Shown in pieces: positions 22,864 through 32,957 of a stretch of 64,000 nucleotides of DNA. The DNA is from Candidatus Methylobacter titanis (lineage in GTDB: Bacteria; Pseudomonadota; Gammaproteobacteria; Methylococcales; Methylomonadaceae). The notes under the pieces were generated by a model. It saw only the letters and a list, made by a program, of their open reading frames with translations, was not told the DNA's origin and did no database searches. The translations under genes were made by a program, and so were the position numbers. Positions within the stretch are counted from its first letter, which is position 1. Every line of letters begins with the position of its first letter. The stretch spans positions 1 through 64,000 of the forward strand of contig JAQSDX010000006.1 in NCBI GenBank assembly GCA_029946125.1, given 5' to 3'.

Positions 22864-23005
22864 TGTAGGTTGGGTTGCGACTGCGTAAATGCAGAGCAAT
22901 TGCTGAGACGCTTTATTTCTGCATCGCAACCCAACGGGTACGGCATTGGTTTGTCGGATTAGACTATGCTACCAACAGTAGGCGCTTTAGGCGACCCGAC
23001 CTACA
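22864..23005. repeat. MITE-like palindromic element between rpoB and rpoC
   Basis: The ends TGTAGGTTGGGT (22864-22875) and ACCCGACCTACA (22994-23005) are inverted repeats with one mismatch. Inside, GTTGGGTTGCGA (22869-22880) and TCGCAACCCAAC (22924-22935) are a perfect 12-bp pair. The element is 142 bp and non-coding. Part of it recurs upstream of mreC (about 50289-50360), including CCGACAAAC, ATGCCGT and the end CCCAACCTACA. In both places that end faces the following gene. It looks like a dispersed repeat that entered the rpoBC operon. Confidence 0.7.
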
Positions 23006-23008
23006 CAC

Positions 23009-26000
23009 CTAATCCCGCTGCAATTCTATATTGACAGCCAATGAGCGGATTTCTTTAATTAAAACATTAAATGATTCCGGCATACCGGCTTCCATTTTAT
23101 GATCGCCATCGACAATGTTTTTATACATACGCGTTCTACCGGTCACGTCATCAGATTTAACTGTCAACATTTCCTGCAGGGTATATGCCGCACCATAAGC
23201 TTCAAGCGCCCAGACCTCCATTTCCCCGAAACGCTGACCGCCAAACTGCGCTTTACCGCCTAACGGCTGCTGCGTAACCAAGCTATAAGGTCCTGTTGAC
23301 CGTGCATGCATCTTGTCATCAACTAAATGATTCAACTTCAGCATATACATATAGCCAACCGTGACTTCGCGTTCAAACGGTTCGCCGGTCAAGCCATCAT
23401 AAAGCGTAACCTGCCCATGCTCAGGCAGATCTGCCAACTTCAACATAGTGCGAATTTCGTCTTCACTTGCGCCGTCAAATACAGGAGTCGCCATAGGTAC
23501 ACCACCGACAAGATTAGTCGCCATTTCCAGGATTTCTTGATCGGTAAATGAATCTAAATCTTCTTTACGCCCACTGCTGTTATAAATCTTATCCAAATAA
23601 TCCCGGATCGCAGTAACTTTGGCTTTTTCTTGATCATATTGAGCTTCCAGCATTTTACCTATCTTGATGCCCAGACCTTTTGCTGCCCAACCCAAATGCG
23701 TCTCAAGCACCTGCCCGACGTTCATCCTCGAGGGTACGCCTAATGGATTCAGAACAATATCAACCGGATTTCCATCAGCCGTATAAGGCATGTCTTCAAT
23801 TGGTCTGATCATAGAAATGACACCTTTATTTCCATGACGTCCGGCCATCTTATCTCCAGGCTGTATGCGTCTTTTAACCGCCAGATAAACCTTGACCATT
23901 TTCAGAACACCAGGCGCCAAATCGTCACCCATAGTGATTTTTTTGCGCTTGACTTCAAATTTTTCATCAAAGTCTTTTCTTTGCTGCTCTACCTGACCAA
24001 CTACGGTTTCCAGCTGAAGATTAATCTCTTCATCCTTCATGCGGATTTTCAGCCACTCTGAATGCTTCAAGCCATTAAGATATGATTGGCTTATTTCGGT
24101 TCCCGCTTTTAACTGCCCTGGACCCGCTTGAGCAACCTTGCCAACCAAAAGTCTGGCAACACGCGCAAAAATATCTTCTTCAAGAATTTTCAGCTGATCA
24201 TCAAGGTCTTTCCGGTAACGCTTGATTTCTTCCTGCTCAATATCCAGCGCTCGCTTATCCTTCTTTACGCCATCACGGGTAAATACCTGAACATCAATAA
24301 CCGTACCTTCTATACTTCCAGGTACACGTAACGAGGTATCTTTAACATCGGCCGCTTTCTCACCAAAAATCGCACGTAATAATTTTTCTTCTGGTGTTAA
24401 CTGGGTTTCACCTTTTGGCGTTACCTTACCCACCAAAATGTCGCCGCCTTTAACTTCAGCACCAACATAAACTATTCCCGATTCATCGAGTTTGGATAAC
24501 GCTTCTTCGCTGACGTTAGGAATATCTGCAGTAATTTCTTCCGGGCTATGCTTGGTATCACGCGCTACGCAAGTTTTCTCTTCGATATGAATCGTAGTGA
24601 AACGGTCTTCTTTAACAACGCGCTCTGAAACCAGAATCGAATCCTCAAAGTTGTATCCATTCCAAGGCATAAACGCAACCAGCATGTTTTGCCCTAACGC
24701 TAACTCACCCATATCCGTAGACGGCCCATCTGCCATAATGTCGCCGGCATTAACAATATCGCCTGGCCTTACCAGTGGTTTTTGGTTGATACAGGTATTC
24801 TGATTTGAGCGTGTATATTTAATAAGGTTATAAATATCAACCCCCGGCGTACCTGTTTCGGTCTCCGTATCATTTACACGCACCACGATTCTAGCCGCAT
24901 CAACTGCTTCAATTTTACCGCCACGCGCAGCAACTACGGTCACGCCTGAATCTTTAGCAACTGTTCTTTCCATGCCTGTACCCACCAATGGCTTTTCAGC
25001 CCTTAGCGTAGGAACAGCCTGACGTTGCATGTTTGACCCCATCAATGCCCGGTTAGCATCATCATGCTCCAGGAAAGGGATAATGGACGCCGCTACCGAT
25101 ACAATCTGCTTAGATGACACATCCATATACTGCACAGTGTCAGACATGGCCAAGGTAAACTCATCTTTATGCCGACATGACACCAAGCCATCAACCAGCT
25201 TTCCGCTTGCATCCACAGCAACACTGGCCTGAGCAATGACAAACTCACCTTCTTCAATAGCCGACAAATAATCAACATGATCGGTTACTTTGCCGTCGAC
25301 TACCTTTCTATAAGGTGTTTCCAAAAACCCATAATTGTTGGTGCGCGCATATACCGACAATGAATTTATCAAGCCAATGTTTGGTCCTTCAGGTGTCTCA
25401 ATAGGACACACACGACCATAATGCGTTGCATGTACGTCACGAACCTCAAATCCAGCGCGTTCTCTTGCCAAACCGCCAGGTCCCAAAGCCGATACCCGGC
25501 GTTTATGAGTTACCTGGGATAATGGATTATTTTGATCCATAAACTGCGACAATTGACTGGAACCGAAAAACTCTTTTACCGCTGCAGAAACCGGTTTTGC
25601 ATTGATAATTTCCTGCGGCATCAATCCTTCTGAATCGGCAAGTGTTAATCGCTCCTTAACCGCTCGTTCAACCCGAACCAAACCTACACGGAATTGGTTC
25701 TCAATCATTTCTCCAACCGAGCGTACACGTCTGTTACCTAAATGGTCGATATCGTCAACATTACCGTTACCATTACGAATATCAATTAATTCTTTGAGAA
25801 CATCAATGATGTCATCTTTAGTTAAAGTACCGGGACCTGTTATTTCTTGACGCCCCAAACGACGATTAAACTTCATTCTTCCAACTGTTGATAGATCATA
25901 TCTTTCATCAGTAAAGAACAAGTTCTGAAACAAATTTTCCGCCGAATCTTTAGTCGGTGGCTCACCAGGACGCATCATCCTATATATTTCAACCAATGCT

Positions 26001-27103
26001 TCAAGACTATTGGAAGTTGGATCCAGTCTCATCGCATTAGACATGTACGGACCTTTATCTAAGTCATTGACGAACAAAGTATTAAGGTCGGTTATGCCGC
26101 TTTCAATACAGCGATCTATTATCGGTAAAGTAAGCTCGTCATTCACATTTGCGATCAACTCGCCTGTAGATCGGTCAATCAGGTTATGTCCTAATATCTT
26201 ACCAAACAAGTATTCTTTGGGAACTTCGACTTCAGTCAAACCGGACTTGTTCATTTCACGGATATGCTTAGCCGTAATTCGTCGACCCTCTTCAACCAGT
26301 ACCTGACCATCCGCAGTCTTAATATCAAACGCTGCAATTTCGCCACGCATACGCTCAGGAACGATATGGAAAATACATTTTTGTGTATCAATGGTAAATT
26401 TATTCATTTCGAAGAAAATCTTGATCATTTCTTCGTTGTCAAAGCCTAAACCTCTAAGCAAAATAGTTGCAGGTATTTTTCTGCGACGGTCTATTCGAAC
26501 AAATACACAATCTTTATGATCAAATTCAAAATCTAACCACGAACCACGATAAGGAATAACCCGAGCATTAAATAACAGCTTTCCTGACGAATGGGTCTTG
26601 CCTTTATCATGATCAAAGAAAACGCCAGGCGAACGATGCAACTGAGAGACAATTACCCGCTCTGTCCCATTAATGACAAAGGTTCCATTATCCGTCATCA
26701 ATGGCAACTCACCCATGTAAACTTCCTGTTCACGGATATCCTTGACTACTTTTGCATTCGCAGAGGCTTCTTTGTCATAAATAACAAGACGGACCAATAC
26801 CCTTAAGGGTGCGGCGTAGGTTGCGCCTCTTTGTTGACACTCTCTTACATCAAAAACAGGCTCCCCCAATCTATATTTCACATACTCCAGCACCGCATAT
26901 CCGGAATGGCTTTCAATGGGAAAAACACTAGAGAATGCAGCATGCAAACCCCTGTCTTCACGCTTTTCAGCCGTAACACCTGATTGCAAGAAGCCCGCAT
27001 ATGAATTAATTTGCGTTGCCAGAAGATAGGGAACATCAAGCACCTCAGTACCTTTCCCAAAGTTATTTCGAATACGCTTTTTTTCTGTAAAAGAGTAGGA
27101 CAT
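23009..27103 (-). CDS. rpoB: RNA polymerase beta subunit
   Basis: 1364 residues from the ATG at 27101-27103 ([20 protein letters not shown]), which aligns with the usual gammaproteobacterial start. GGAAG lies 5 nt upstream. An ATG 15 codons earlier is possible but unsupported. The rifampicin-binding region [20 protein letters not shown] with [13 protein letters not shown] has the sensitive-type key residues. The C-terminal part contains [15 protein letters not shown] and the [20 protein letters not shown] clamp-anchoring motif. It is the fourth gene of rplJ-rplL-rpoB-rpoC. Confidence 0.97.
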   Translation of the reverse strand: MSYSFTEKKRIRNNFGKGTEVLDVPYLLATQINSYAGFLQSGVTAEKREDRGLHAAFSSVFPIESHSGYAVLEYVKYRLGEPVFDVRECQQRGATYAAPLRVLVRLVIYDKEASANAKVVKDIREQEVYMGELPLMTDNGTFVINGTERVIVSQLHRSPGVFFDHDKGKTHSSGKLLFNARVIPYRGSWLDFEFDHKDCVFVRIDRRRKIPATILLRGLGFDNEEMIKIFFEMNKFTIDTQKCIFHIVPERMRGEIAAFDIKTADGQVLVEEGRRITAKHIREMNKSGLTEVEVPKEYLFGKILGHNLIDRSTGELIANVNDELTLPIIDRCIESGITDLNTLFVNDLDKGPYMSNAMRLDPTSNSLEALVEIYRMMRPGEPPTKDSAENLFQNLFFTDERYDLSTVGRMKFNRRLGRQEITGPGTLTKDDIIDVLKELIDIRNGNGNVDDIDHLGNRRVRSVGEMIENQFRVGLVRVERAVKERLTLADSEGLMPQEIINAKPVSAAVKEFFGSSQLSQFMDQNNPLSQVTHKRRVSALGPGGLARERAGFEVRDVHATHYGRVCPIETPEGPNIGLINSLSVYARTNNYGFLETPYRKVVDGKVTDHVDYLSAIEEGEFVIAQASVAVDASGKLVDGLVSCRHKDEFTLAMSDTVQYMDVSSKQIVSVAASIIPFLEHDDANRALMGSNMQRQAVPTLRAEKPLVGTGMERTVAKDSGVTVVAARGGKIEAVDAARIVVRVNDTETETGTPGVDIYNLIKYTRSNQNTCINQKPLVRPGDIVNAGDIMADGPSTDMGELALGQNMLVAFMPWNGYNFEDSILVSERVVKEDRFTTIHIEEKTCVARDTKHSPEEITADIPNVSEEALSKLDESGIVYVGAEVKGGDILVGKVTPKGETQLTPEEKLLRAIFGEKAADVKDTSLRVPGSIEGTVIDVQVFTRDGVKKDKRALDIEQEEIKRYRKDLDDQLKILEEDIFARVARLLVGKVAQAGPGQLKAGTEISQSYLNGLKHSEWLKIRMKDEEINLQLETVVGQVEQQRKDFDEKFEVKRKKITMGDDLAPGVLKMVKVYLAVKRRIQPGDKMAGRHGNKGVISMIRPIEDMPYTADGNPVDIVLNPLGVPSRMNVGQVLETHLGWAAKGLGIKIGKMLEAQYDQEKAKVTAIRDYLDKIYNSSGRKEDLDSFTDQEILEMATNLVGGVPMATPVFDGASEDEIRTMLKLADLPEHGQVTLYDGLTGEPFEREVTVGYMYMLKLNHLVDDKMHARSTGPYSLVTQQPLGGKAQFGGQRFGEMEVWALEAYGAAYTLQEMLTVKSDDVTGRTRMYKNIVDGDHKMEAGMPESFNVLIKEIRSLAVNIELQRD

Positions 27104-27162
27104 ATCGCTTCCAAACCTTTTCGTCATAGATAATTTTCTACCGTGCAATTAGTGCAAACAGT

Positions 27163-27192
27163 AAAAGGCCGGTGACAAGGTTGCCACCAGCC
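27163..27192 (-). terminator. Attenuator-like hairpin between rplL and rpoB
   Basis: On the minus strand GGCTGGTG and CACCGGCC (27185-27192 and 27167-27174) form an 8-bp stem with one G-U pair and a 10-nt loop, followed by TTTT. It stands 51 nt after the rplL stop. E. coli has a partial terminator at the same place that sets the ratio of ribosomal protein to polymerase, and this hairpin is well placed for that role. Confidence 0.55.
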
Positions 27193-27242
27193 ATACTTGG
27201 CAGACGCGTCAGATTTCAACGCCTCTGCAATCGAGTCAAAAT

Positions 27243-27611
27243 TTATTTAATTTCGACAGTAGCGCCTGCATCAACAAGCAGCTTTTGTGCTTCTTCTGCT
27301 TCAGCTTTAGAAACGCCTTCTTTCACTGTTGTTGGAACACCTTCAACAGCATCTTTAGCTTCTTTCAAGCCTAATCCAGTAAGACCGCGCACTGCTTTAA
27401 TAACTGAAACTTTGTTTTCGCCGAAAGACGTCATAATAACGTTAAATTCAGTTTGCTCTTCAGCCGCAGCTGCAGATGCAACAGGTGCAGCTGCAGCTGC
27501 AACTGCCGCTGATACACCGAATTTTTCTTCCATCGCTGAAATCAAATCAACGATTTCCATAACGCTCATCTTTGAGACCGCTTCCAAGATATCTTCTTGC
27601 GAAATTGCCAT
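27243..27611 (-). CDS. rplL: 50S ribosomal protein L7/L12 (bL12)
   Basis: 122 residues from the ATG at 27609-27611 ([20 protein letters not shown]). The open frame runs on upstream over the end of rplJ, but that part is not homologous. The N-terminal dimerisation domain, the alanine-rich hinge (about 35-53) and the C-terminal factor-binding domain ([20 protein letters not shown] and [20 protein letters not shown]) are all present. bL12 dimers form the stalk that recruits translation GTPases. It is co-transcribed with rplJ. Confidence 0.97.
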   Translation of the reverse strand: MAISQEDILEAVSKMSVMEIVDLISAMEEKFGVSAAVAAAAAPVASAAAAEEQTEFNVIMTSFGENKVSVIKAVRGLTGLGLKEAKDAVEGVPTTVKEGVSKAEAEEAQKLLVDAGATVEIK

Positions 27612-27681
27612 TGTGTATTCCTCTAAAATAATAAGTTTTAAACTGGTTGTAGCACTAGAAACGTTGCATTGCAACGCAATA

Positions 27682-28176
27682 CTATGCCGCTTCTTTCTGT
27701 TCTCTAATTGCAGCCAAAGTACGCACAAATTTCTCTGTAGGCGCTCTCATTACTGACATTAACAGAGCAATACCTTGATCGCGAGTAGGCAGACTAGCTA
27801 GTCGAGCAAGCTCAGACCCATCAAACGACTGTCCGCCAATAGCGACTATCTTGGTAATTAACTTGTCGTGAGTCTTAGCAAAATTACTGATTAAACGCGC
27901 CGCAGACCCTGGATCTTCCATAGAAAATGCAATCAATAACGGACCTACCAGTCCGCTCTGCATACATTCAAATTCTGTTCCTACTACCGCTCGTTTTGCC
28001 AACGTATTTTTTACCACACGCAGATAAACACCTGTCTCTCTCGCAGTTTTGCGCAGCTCGGTTAATTCCGAAACTGTCAATCCACGATATTCTGCTGCAA
28101 CTGCAGAATGAGCTTTAGCGGCGAATACAGCGACTTCTTCTACGACAGCTTTTTTGCTATCTAAATTTAGTGCCAC
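27682..28176 (-). CDS. rplJ: 50S ribosomal protein L10 (uL10), GTG start
   Basis: 164 residues from a GTG at 28174-28176, preceded by a strong GGAGG 6 nt upstream. The product reads [20 protein letters not shown], typical of uL10. The N-terminal rRNA-binding domain ([20 protein letters not shown]) is followed by the C-terminal helix that binds L7/L12 dimers. uL10 anchors the stalk. In E. coli the L10-L12 complex represses this operon by binding the leader, and a matching leader is present upstream. Confidence 0.97.
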   Translation of the reverse strand: MALNLDSKKAVVEEVAVFAAKAHSAVAAEYRGLTVSELTELRKTARETGVYLRVVKNTLAKRAVVGTEFECMQSGLVGPLLIAFSMEDPGSAARLISNFAKTHDKLITKIVAIGGQSFDGSELARLASLPTRDQGIALLMSVMRAPTEKFVRTLAAIREQKEAA

Positions 28177-28407
28177 AGCTTACCTCCGGAATTTATCCCC
28201 AGAATTAATAAAAAGCATTCATTCGAATGCCCCTTACGGTCCCTTTCCCCAGTTTTTTTTAGGTTCCAGCTTCCGTCTACGCAGGACATATTAAGTTTTA
28301 CAACTCCTGCGGTCTTTGACGGTTACCGAACGGGTCGGCAACCCAAAGTCTTTTACTCGGTAATTGCTCCTGCATTACTCTACCTTCTGCGTCCATGCAG
28401 TCGAACG
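28177..28407 (-). ncRNA. L10 leader (rplJL autoregulatory leader RNA)
   Basis: The 231-nt gap between rplA and rplJ contains, on the minus strand, GCAGGAGTTGTAAAACTTAA followed shortly by GTCCTGCGTAGACGG. This matches the E. coli L10 leader, where a CAGGGAG-type strand pairs ahead of a conserved GCGTAGACGG element. The leader lets free L10(L12)4 complex shut off rplJL translation. I identified it from this core motif and its position, not from a covariance search. Confidence 0.7.
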
Positions 28408-29103
28408 TTAAATTGAAATACTACCCTGATCTATACACAAACCAGGACCCATCGTCGAAGATAAGGTTATCTTTTTAATGTATATCCCTTTTGCAGCAGT
28501 CGGCTTTAGTTTTTTTAAATCTGCAATCAACGCCTCCAAATTACCCTGAATAGCTGTTTCATCGAATGCAACTTTACCCAGTGTGCAGTGAATAATCCCT
28601 GACTTATCAGTTCGATACCGAACCTGCCCTGATTTAGCATTTCTTACTGCTGTGGCAACATCAGCGGTTACAGTTCCAACCTTAGGGTTAGGCATTAAAC
28701 CTCTAGGACCCAAAATTTGCCCCAACTGGCCTACCACTCGCATAGCATCTGGAGAGGCAATGACCACATCAAAATTCATTTCACCTTTTTTTACTAGATC
28801 GCCTAAGTCATCCATACCGACTATATCTGCGCCAGCTTCTCTTGCAGCATCTGCATTAGGTCCTTGCGTAAAAACTGCAACTCTGACTGTTTTTCCGGTG
28901 CCGTTTGGAAGCACTGTTGCACCACGAACATTTTGATCGGACTTACGAGGATCAACGCCCATATTAACGCTAACATCAATCGCTTCATTAAACTTTGCAG
29001 TACTCAATTCTTTCAATAACTTAACCGCTTCAGCGATTGAATACTGCTTGGTTTTATCAACTTTTCCTTTGATAATTTTCGCTTTTTTTGACAACTTAGC
29101 CAT
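28408..29103 (-). CDS. rplA: 50S ribosomal protein L1 (uL1)
   Basis: 231 residues, typical. [20 protein letters not shown], the [16 protein letters not shown] motif and [20 protein letters not shown] are diagnostic. uL1 builds the mobile stalk beside the E site. In E. coli it also represses the rplKA mRNA. Its ATG overlaps the rplK stop (TAATG on the minus strand), so the two genes are translationally coupled. Confidence 0.97.
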   Translation of the reverse strand: MAKLSKKAKIIKGKVDKTKQYSIAEAVKLLKELSTAKFNEAIDVSVNMGVDPRKSDQNVRGATVLPNGTGKTVRVAVFTQGPNADAAREAGADIVGMDDLGDLVKKGEMNFDVVIASPDAMRVVGQLGQILGPRGLMPNPKVGTVTADVATAVRNAKSGQVRYRTDKSGIIHCTLGKVAFDETAIQGNLEALIADLKKLKPTAAKGIYIKKITLSSTMGPGLCIDQGSISI

Positions 29104-29534
29104 TATAATCCCTCCACATTCAGGCCCATGCTATACGCACTGCCTGCAATCGTTTTTACTGCCGCTTCCAAATCTGCCGCATTCAAATCTTCCATTTTTG
29201 TTTTAGCAATTTCTTCCAACTGTGCCCGGGTTACCGTGCCCACTTTCTTAGTATTAGGATTGCTGCTGCCACTTTTAATACCCGTCGCTTTCTTCAAAAG
29301 AATTGAAGCGGGTGGGGTTTTTGTAATAAAAGTAAAACTACGATCACTATAAACAGTGATAACCACAGGCAAAGGCAAACCCTTTTCTGTGTCTTGTGTT
29401 TTAGCGTTAAAAGCCTTACAAAACTCCATGATATTAACACCTCGCTGACCCAATGCTGGACCGACTGGTGGACTTGGATTTGCTTCGCCCGCTTTAACCT
29501 GCAATTTTATATACGCAGTTATTTTTTTAGCCAT
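29103..29534 (-). CDS. rplK: 50S ribosomal protein L11 (uL11)
   Basis: 143 residues. [20 protein letters not shown] with [16 protein letters not shown] forms the N-terminal domain. The C-terminal RNA-binding domain contains [20 protein letters not shown] and ends in [13 protein letters not shown]. uL11 binds the GTPase-associated centre of 23S rRNA and is needed for RelA activation and thiostrepton action. A GGAG precedes the ATG. A terminator separates it from nusG, so a separate promoter is expected near 29540-29640, but I could not pick one out. Confidence 0.97.
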   Translation of the reverse strand: MAKKITAYIKLQVKAGEANPSPPVGPALGQRGVNIMEFCKAFNAKTQDTEKGLPLPVVITVYSDRSFTFITKTPPASILLKKATGIKSGSSNPNTKKVGTVTRAQLEEIAKTKMEDLNAADLEAAVKTIAGSAYSMGLNVEGL

Positions 29535-29582
29535 TATTTACTCCAAATATGGGTACAGACGCCTTTCAGCTCCCCTAGACAC

Positions 29583-29615
29583 AAAAAATCACTGCCTTAT
29601 TCAGACAGTGATTTT
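29583..29615. terminator. Bidirectional intrinsic terminator between nusG and rplK
   Basis: AAAATCACTG (29585-29594) and CAGTGATTTT (29606-29615) form a perfect 10-bp stem with an 11-nt loop. On the minus strand six T residues follow (complement of 29583-29588). It lies 26 nt after the nusG stop and should end the secE-nusG transcript. Confidence 0.8.
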
Positions 29616-29640
29616 GTAAACACTAAATACCTAAACTTAA

Positions 29641-30174
29641 TTAACTTTTTTCTACCTGCCCAAACCCAAGCTCAACCGATGTTGAACGCCCAAAAATGAG
29701 CACCGAAATTTTTATTTTACTTTTTTCGTAATTAACTTCTTCAACGACACCATTGAAATCCTTAAATGGCCCATCAATAACTCTAATCACTTCACCAGCT
29801 TCAAACATAGTCTTAGGACGAGGCTTATTTATCCCATCTTCTACTCTATTGAGAATTCCCAGTGCTTCTTTTTCTGATATTGGCGCCGGACGATCGGAAG
29901 TTCCGCCGATAAACCCCAACACCTTTGGCACATCCTTGACCAAATGCCAAGTTTCGTCGGTTAAATCCATCTGAACCAAAACATATCCCGGGAAAAACTT
30001 TCGCTCACTTTTTCTTTGCTGCCCCATCCGCATTTCCACAACTTCTTCGGTAGGCACGAGGATCTTTCCAAAATACTGCTCCAGACCTTCTCGCTTTATT
30101 CTTTCCTCTAACGCTTGCTTAACTTTATTCTCAAAATTTGAGTAGGCGTGAACAACATACCAGCGTAGAGCCAT
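29641..30174 (-). CDS. nusG: Transcription elongation/antitermination factor NusG
   Basis: 177 residues. The N-terminal NGN domain begins [20 protein letters not shown] and contains [20 protein letters not shown]. The C-terminal KOW domain contains [20 protein letters not shown]. NusG binds the polymerase clamp, suppresses pausing, and through its KOW domain joins either Rho or S10 on the ribosome. It follows secE by 4 nt, the usual secE-nusG pair, and is followed by an intrinsic terminator. Confidence 0.98.
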   Translation of the reverse strand: MALRWYVVHAYSNFENKVKQALEERIKREGLEQYFGKILVPTEEVVEMRMGQQRKSERKFFPGYVLVQMDLTDETWHLVKDVPKVLGFIGGTSDRPAPISEKEALGILNRVEDGINKPRPKTMFEAGEVIRVIDGPFKDFNGVVEEVNYEKSKIKISVLIFGRSTSVELGFGQVEKS

Positions 30175-30178
30175 TCCT

Positions 30179-30556
30179 TTATCCTCCTTGACCGGTTAAA
30201 AAACGCACACCCCAAAACAGGAACATATCCAGCAACCACAAAATCAAACCGACAATGAAAACCATTGCAAATACCAGTAATGTAGTACGAACAGTCTCTT
30301 CACGCGTTGGCCAAATAACCTTCCTGACTTCTTGCTTGGCCTCCAAAACAAAACCCCAAAGATTCTGTCCCAGTCCCGTAGTGAGCATCAGACCCACCAC
30401 AGCAAGAATCACCACAACTAACCCAAGAACCCGGTATAAAAGTGATATTTCTGAAAAATAATAGAATGCAGCCACAGCAGCGACCACAAAGATGACGGAA
30501 AATACTTGCTTAACAACATCAGAAACTGATGTTGACGCTTCTACCTGAGTGTTCAT
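30179..30556 (-). CDS. secE: Preprotein translocase subunit SecE
   Basis: 125 residues with three predicted membrane helices (about 15-35, 40-62 and 92-115), the long form known from enteric bacteria. The conserved amphipathic segment [17 protein letters not shown] precedes the last helix. SecE clamps SecY (encoded at 3833-5155) in the membrane. The gene follows tRNA-Trp and probably shares its transcript. Confidence 0.97.
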   Translation of the reverse strand: MNTQVEASTSVSDVVKQVFSVIFVVAAVAAFYYFSEISLLYRVLGLVVVILAVVGLMLTTGLGQNLWGFVLEAKQEVRKVIWPTREETVRTTLLVFAMVFIVGLILWLLDMFLFWGVRFLTGQGG

Positions 30557-30599
30557 GTGTTATTTACTATGAAAATAGATTGATACGCTTTAATCTGAA

Positions 30600-30675
30600 T
30601 GGCAGGCCAGGAGGGTCTCGAACCCCCAACCCGCGGTTTTGGAGACCGCTATTCTACCAATTGAACTACTGACCT
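30600..30675 (-). tRNA. tRNA-Trp (CCA)
   Basis: The reverse complement begins AGGTCAGTAGTTCAATTGGT and folds as a 76-nt cloverleaf. Its anticodon loop reads CTCCAAA, so the anticodon is CCA. The T arm is GGGGGTTCGAGACCCTC and the 3' CCA is encoded. A tRNA-Trp between tuf and secE is common in gammaproteobacteria. Confidence 0.96.
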
Positions 30676-30704
30676 ATTCAGACAAGCCTTACGTAAACTG
30701 CTAT

Positions 30705-30731
30705 ATTATACTAAATAATATTATTATTCAA
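30705..30731 (-). promoter_or_regulatory. Possible promoter for tRNA-Trp-secE-nusG
   Basis: On the minus strand TATAAT (30705-30710) lies 30 bp upstream of the tRNA-Trp 5' end. TTGAAT at 30726-30731, in the last codons of tuf, is a possible -35 box, but the spacer is only 15 bp. The -10 box is perfect and the -35 is weak. The genes may instead rely on read-through from tuf. Confidence 0.4.
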
Positions 30732-31914
30732 GTATTGATGCAACGACGCCCGCACCTACTGTACGACCACCTTCACGGATTGCAAAACGCAAACCATCTT
30801 CCATGGCAATCGGTGAAATCAGCTTTACTTTTACTGAAATGTTATCGCCAGGCATCACCATTTCAACGCCTTCTGGTAACTCTACAGCACCTGTTACGTC
30901 GGTAGTTCTAAAATAGAACTGCGGACGATAGCCATTAAAGAAAGGCGTATGACGACCACCCTCTTCTTTTGACAAGATATAAATTTCTGAATTAAAGTAC
31001 GAATGCGGCTTAATGGTACCTTTATGCGCCAATACCTGTCCACGCTCAACATCGTCTCTTTTGGTACCTCTCAAAAGAATACCGACATTGTCGCCTGCTT
31101 GACCCTGATCAAGCAATTTTCGGAACATTTCCACACCGGTGCATGTTGTTGTCACTGTGGGCTTAATGCCGACAATTTCAATTTCCTGCCCAACCTTAAC
31201 AATGCCGCGCTCAATACGACCTGTTACCACTGTACCGCGGCCTGAGATTGAGAATACATCTTCGATAGGCATCAGGAATGCACCATCGACTGCTCTTTCC
31301 GGCAAAGGAATGTAGGTGTCTAATGCTTCCACTAATTTCACCACCGAAGGAACTCCGATTTCACTGGTATCGCCTTGCAATGCAAGTAAAGCTGAGCCTA
31401 CGATAATTGGCGTATCATCACCTGGAAATTCGTACATATCCAATAACTCGCGAATTTCCATTTCGACTAATTCGATCAACTCCGCATCATCAACCATGTC
31501 CGCTTTGTTTAAGAAAACCACTACGTATGGCACGCCTACTTGCCTTGATAACAGAATGTGCTCTCTTGTTTGCGGCATGGGTCCATCAGCTGCTGAACAG
31601 ACCAGAATAGCGCCGTCCATTTGCGCCGCACCGGTAATCATGTTTTTTACGTAATCAGCATGACCTGGGCAGTCAACGTGCGCATAATGACGCGCTGCTG
31701 ATTCATATTCGACGTGTGACGTGGAAATAGTAATACCACGCGCACGCTCTTCAGGTGCATTATCAATCTGATCAAAGGCCTTAACTTCTCCACCCTGGAG
31801 CTCAGCCATTACTTTTGTTAAAGCAGCAGTTAAGGTGGTTTTACCATGATCGACATGTCCGATTGTGCCGACGTTTACGTGCGGCTTACTACGCGAGAAT
31901 TTTTCTTTGGCCAT
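30724..31914 (-). CDS. tuf: Elongation factor Tu (copy 2, tRNA-tufB locus)
   Basis: 396 residues with the same GTPase motifs as the copy at 14227-15417. The two proteins differ only near the C-terminus (SILE here). The flanks are unrelated from the base after the start codon outward and from the last four codons onward, so both copies are real loci kept alike by gene conversion. It lies downstream of tRNA-Tyr, Gly and Thr, as tufB does in E. coli, and is probably cut from the same primary transcript. Confidence 0.98.
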   Translation of the reverse strand: MAKEKFSRSKPHVNVGTIGHVDHGKTTLTAALTKVMAELQGGEVKAFDQIDNAPEERARGITISTSHVEYESAARHYAHVDCPGHADYVKNMITGAAQMDGAILVCSAADGPMPQTREHILLSRQVGVPYVVVFLNKADMVDDAELIELVEMEIRELLDMYEFPGDDTPIIVGSALLALQGDTSEIGVPSVVKLVEALDTYIPLPERAVDGAFLMPIEDVFSISGRGTVVTGRIERGIVKVGQEIEIVGIKPTVTTTCTGVEMFRKLLDQGQAGDNVGILLRGTKRDDVERGQVLAHKGTIKPHSYFNSEIYILSKEEGGRHTPFFNGYRPQFYFRTTDVTGAVELPEGVEMVMPGDNISVKVKLISPIAMEDGLRFAIREGGRTVGAGVVASILE

Positions 31915-31946
31915 AAAAATACACCCCTAACAATCAACACAATACA

Positions 31947-32022
<76 letters not shown>

Positions 32023-32037
32023 TTAATTTTACGAATA

Positions 32038-32111
32038 TGGAGCGGGTGATGGGAATCGAACCCACGTGATCAGCTTGGAAGGCTGGAGTTCTACCATTGA
32101 ACTACACCCGC
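32038..32111 (-). tRNA. tRNA-Gly (TCC)
   Basis: 74 nt. The reverse complement begins GCGGGTGTAGTTCAATGGTA. The anticodon loop CTTCCAA gives anticodon TCC, and the 3' end is TCCA. The first pair of the anticodon stem is a C-A mismatch; otherwise the fold is standard. It lies between tRNA-Tyr and tRNA-Thr, the classical order. Confidence 0.95.
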
Positions 32112-32127
32112 GGATACTTTAAATAGA

Positions 32128-32212
32128 TGGTGGAGGGGGGAGGATTCGAACCTCCGAAGGCAGAGCCGGCAGATTTACAGTCTGATCCCTTTGGCCGCTC
32201 GGGAACCCCTCC
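32128..32212 (-). tRNA. tRNA-Tyr (GTA)
   Basis: 85 nt with a long variable arm. The reverse complement begins GGAGGGGTTCCCGAGCGGCC. The anticodon loop CTGTAAA gives anticodon GTA, and ACCA ends the molecule. It is the first gene of the tRNA-tuf transcript, starting about 20 bp below the promoter at 32232-32260. Confidence 0.96.
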
Positions 32213-32231
32213 GTTATTGAATAACCCGTTT

Positions 32232-32260
32232 ATTATCTTTCATTAACCTGCCGGTGTCAA
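32232..32260 (-). promoter_or_regulatory. Consensus sigma70 promoter of the tRNA-tuf operon
   Basis: On the minus strand TTGACA (32255-32260) and GATAAT (32232-32237) are spaced by exactly 17 bp, followed by an AAACGGG stretch. The -35 is a perfect consensus match. The expected start lies a few bases before tRNA-Tyr. The strength fits a stable-RNA and tuf operon. Confidence 0.85.
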
Positions 32261-32381
32261 CAACCAATTTAATTATTTAACAGCTAAATGCGCAATCTTT
32301 AACTAATACCATTTTTAAATGATCACCATAAAATGCATCAAATAACATCAATAAACAAATAAATACCGTGCAATAATTATT

Positions 32382-32951
32382 TTATCCCGAATTCAATTTA
32401 TTCATCACTATCGACATATCACCCGCCACCATCTGCACCAAATAGCTACGAGCAAGATCAAAAGCTGACGACATTGAATTCAGCTCATTTTTAGAGGGAT
32501 TTGACAACACAAAATCTGCCACAACTTTTCCAGCCGGAGGCCGCCCAATACCTATCCTTAAACGATAAAACTCTTTTGACCCAAGATGCGCAATAATGTC
32601 CCTCAAACCATTATGCCCAGCATGGCCTCCGTCCTTTTTTAACTTCACTAAGCCAGCGCCGAAATCCAGCTCATCATGAATGACAAGTATTTCCTCCGGC
32701 GCCAATCCATAGTACCGGGCAACCTTACCCACGGCTTGGCCGCTTCGATTCATAAATGTAGTCGGCTTTAACAGCATTACTTTACTGCCCGCAACTCTAA
32801 TTACGGCCAATAAACCATCAAACTTGGATTCACTTACCCAATCACAACCCGAATCAGATACCAATCCATCTAAAAACAAAAACCCGGCATTATGCCGGGT
32901 TTTTTCATACTGTCGACCAGGATTCCCCAAGCCAACTATAAGTTTTATCAT
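32382..32951 (-). CDS. pth: Peptidyl-tRNA hydrolase
   Basis: 189 residues. MIKLIVGLGNPGRQYEKTRH with the catalytic histidine in TRHNAGF, then LLKPTTFMNRSGQAV and HDELDFGAGLVKLKKDGGHA, define bacterial Pth. The enzyme releases peptides from peptidyl-tRNAs dropped by ribosomes. It follows rplY by 6 nt, a conserved pair. Codons 17-25 form a strong terminator-type hairpin (32879-32903), which may limit transcription into the gene. No separate promoter is evident. Confidence 0.97.
   Translation of the reverse strand: MIKLIVGLGNPGRQYEKTRHNAGFLFLDGLVSDSGCDWVSESKFDGLLAVIRVAGSKVMLLKPTTFMNRSGQAVGKVARYYGLAPEEILVIHDELDFGAGLVKLKKDGGHAGHNGLRDIIAHLGSKEFYRLRIGIGRPPAGKVVADFVLSNPSKNELNSMSSAFDLARSYLVQMVAGDMSIVMNKLNSG
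32877..32906. terminator. Intrinsic-terminator hairpin inside the pth coding region
   Basis: AAAACCCGGCA (32879-32889) and TGCCGGGTTTT (32893-32903) are an 11-bp perfect stem with a 3-nt loop. On the minus strand the stem is followed by further T residues interrupted by one G; on the plus strand it is followed by TT. It lies about 55 nt after the rplY stop and within the codons for the conserved T-R-H-N-A-G of Pth. Confidence 0.65.
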
Positions 32952-32957
32952 GCTAAA

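Noticed and set aside
22819-22929. N-terminal extension of beta-prime
   Set aside because: The extra 37 codons come from the palindromic repeat and leader; the family start fits the TTG at 22816-22818.
27612-27728. N-terminal extension of L7/L12
   Set aside because: It overlaps the end of rplJ and has no counterpart in the family.
28260-28400. A dispersed repeat between rplA and rplJ (contains GCTCCTGC)
   Set aside because: The L10 leader core and position explain the segment better; similarity to the repeat is only a few bases.
30724-31914. Second tuf as an assembly duplicate
   Set aside because: Flanking sequence differs on both sides and matches the classical tRNA-tufB locus.
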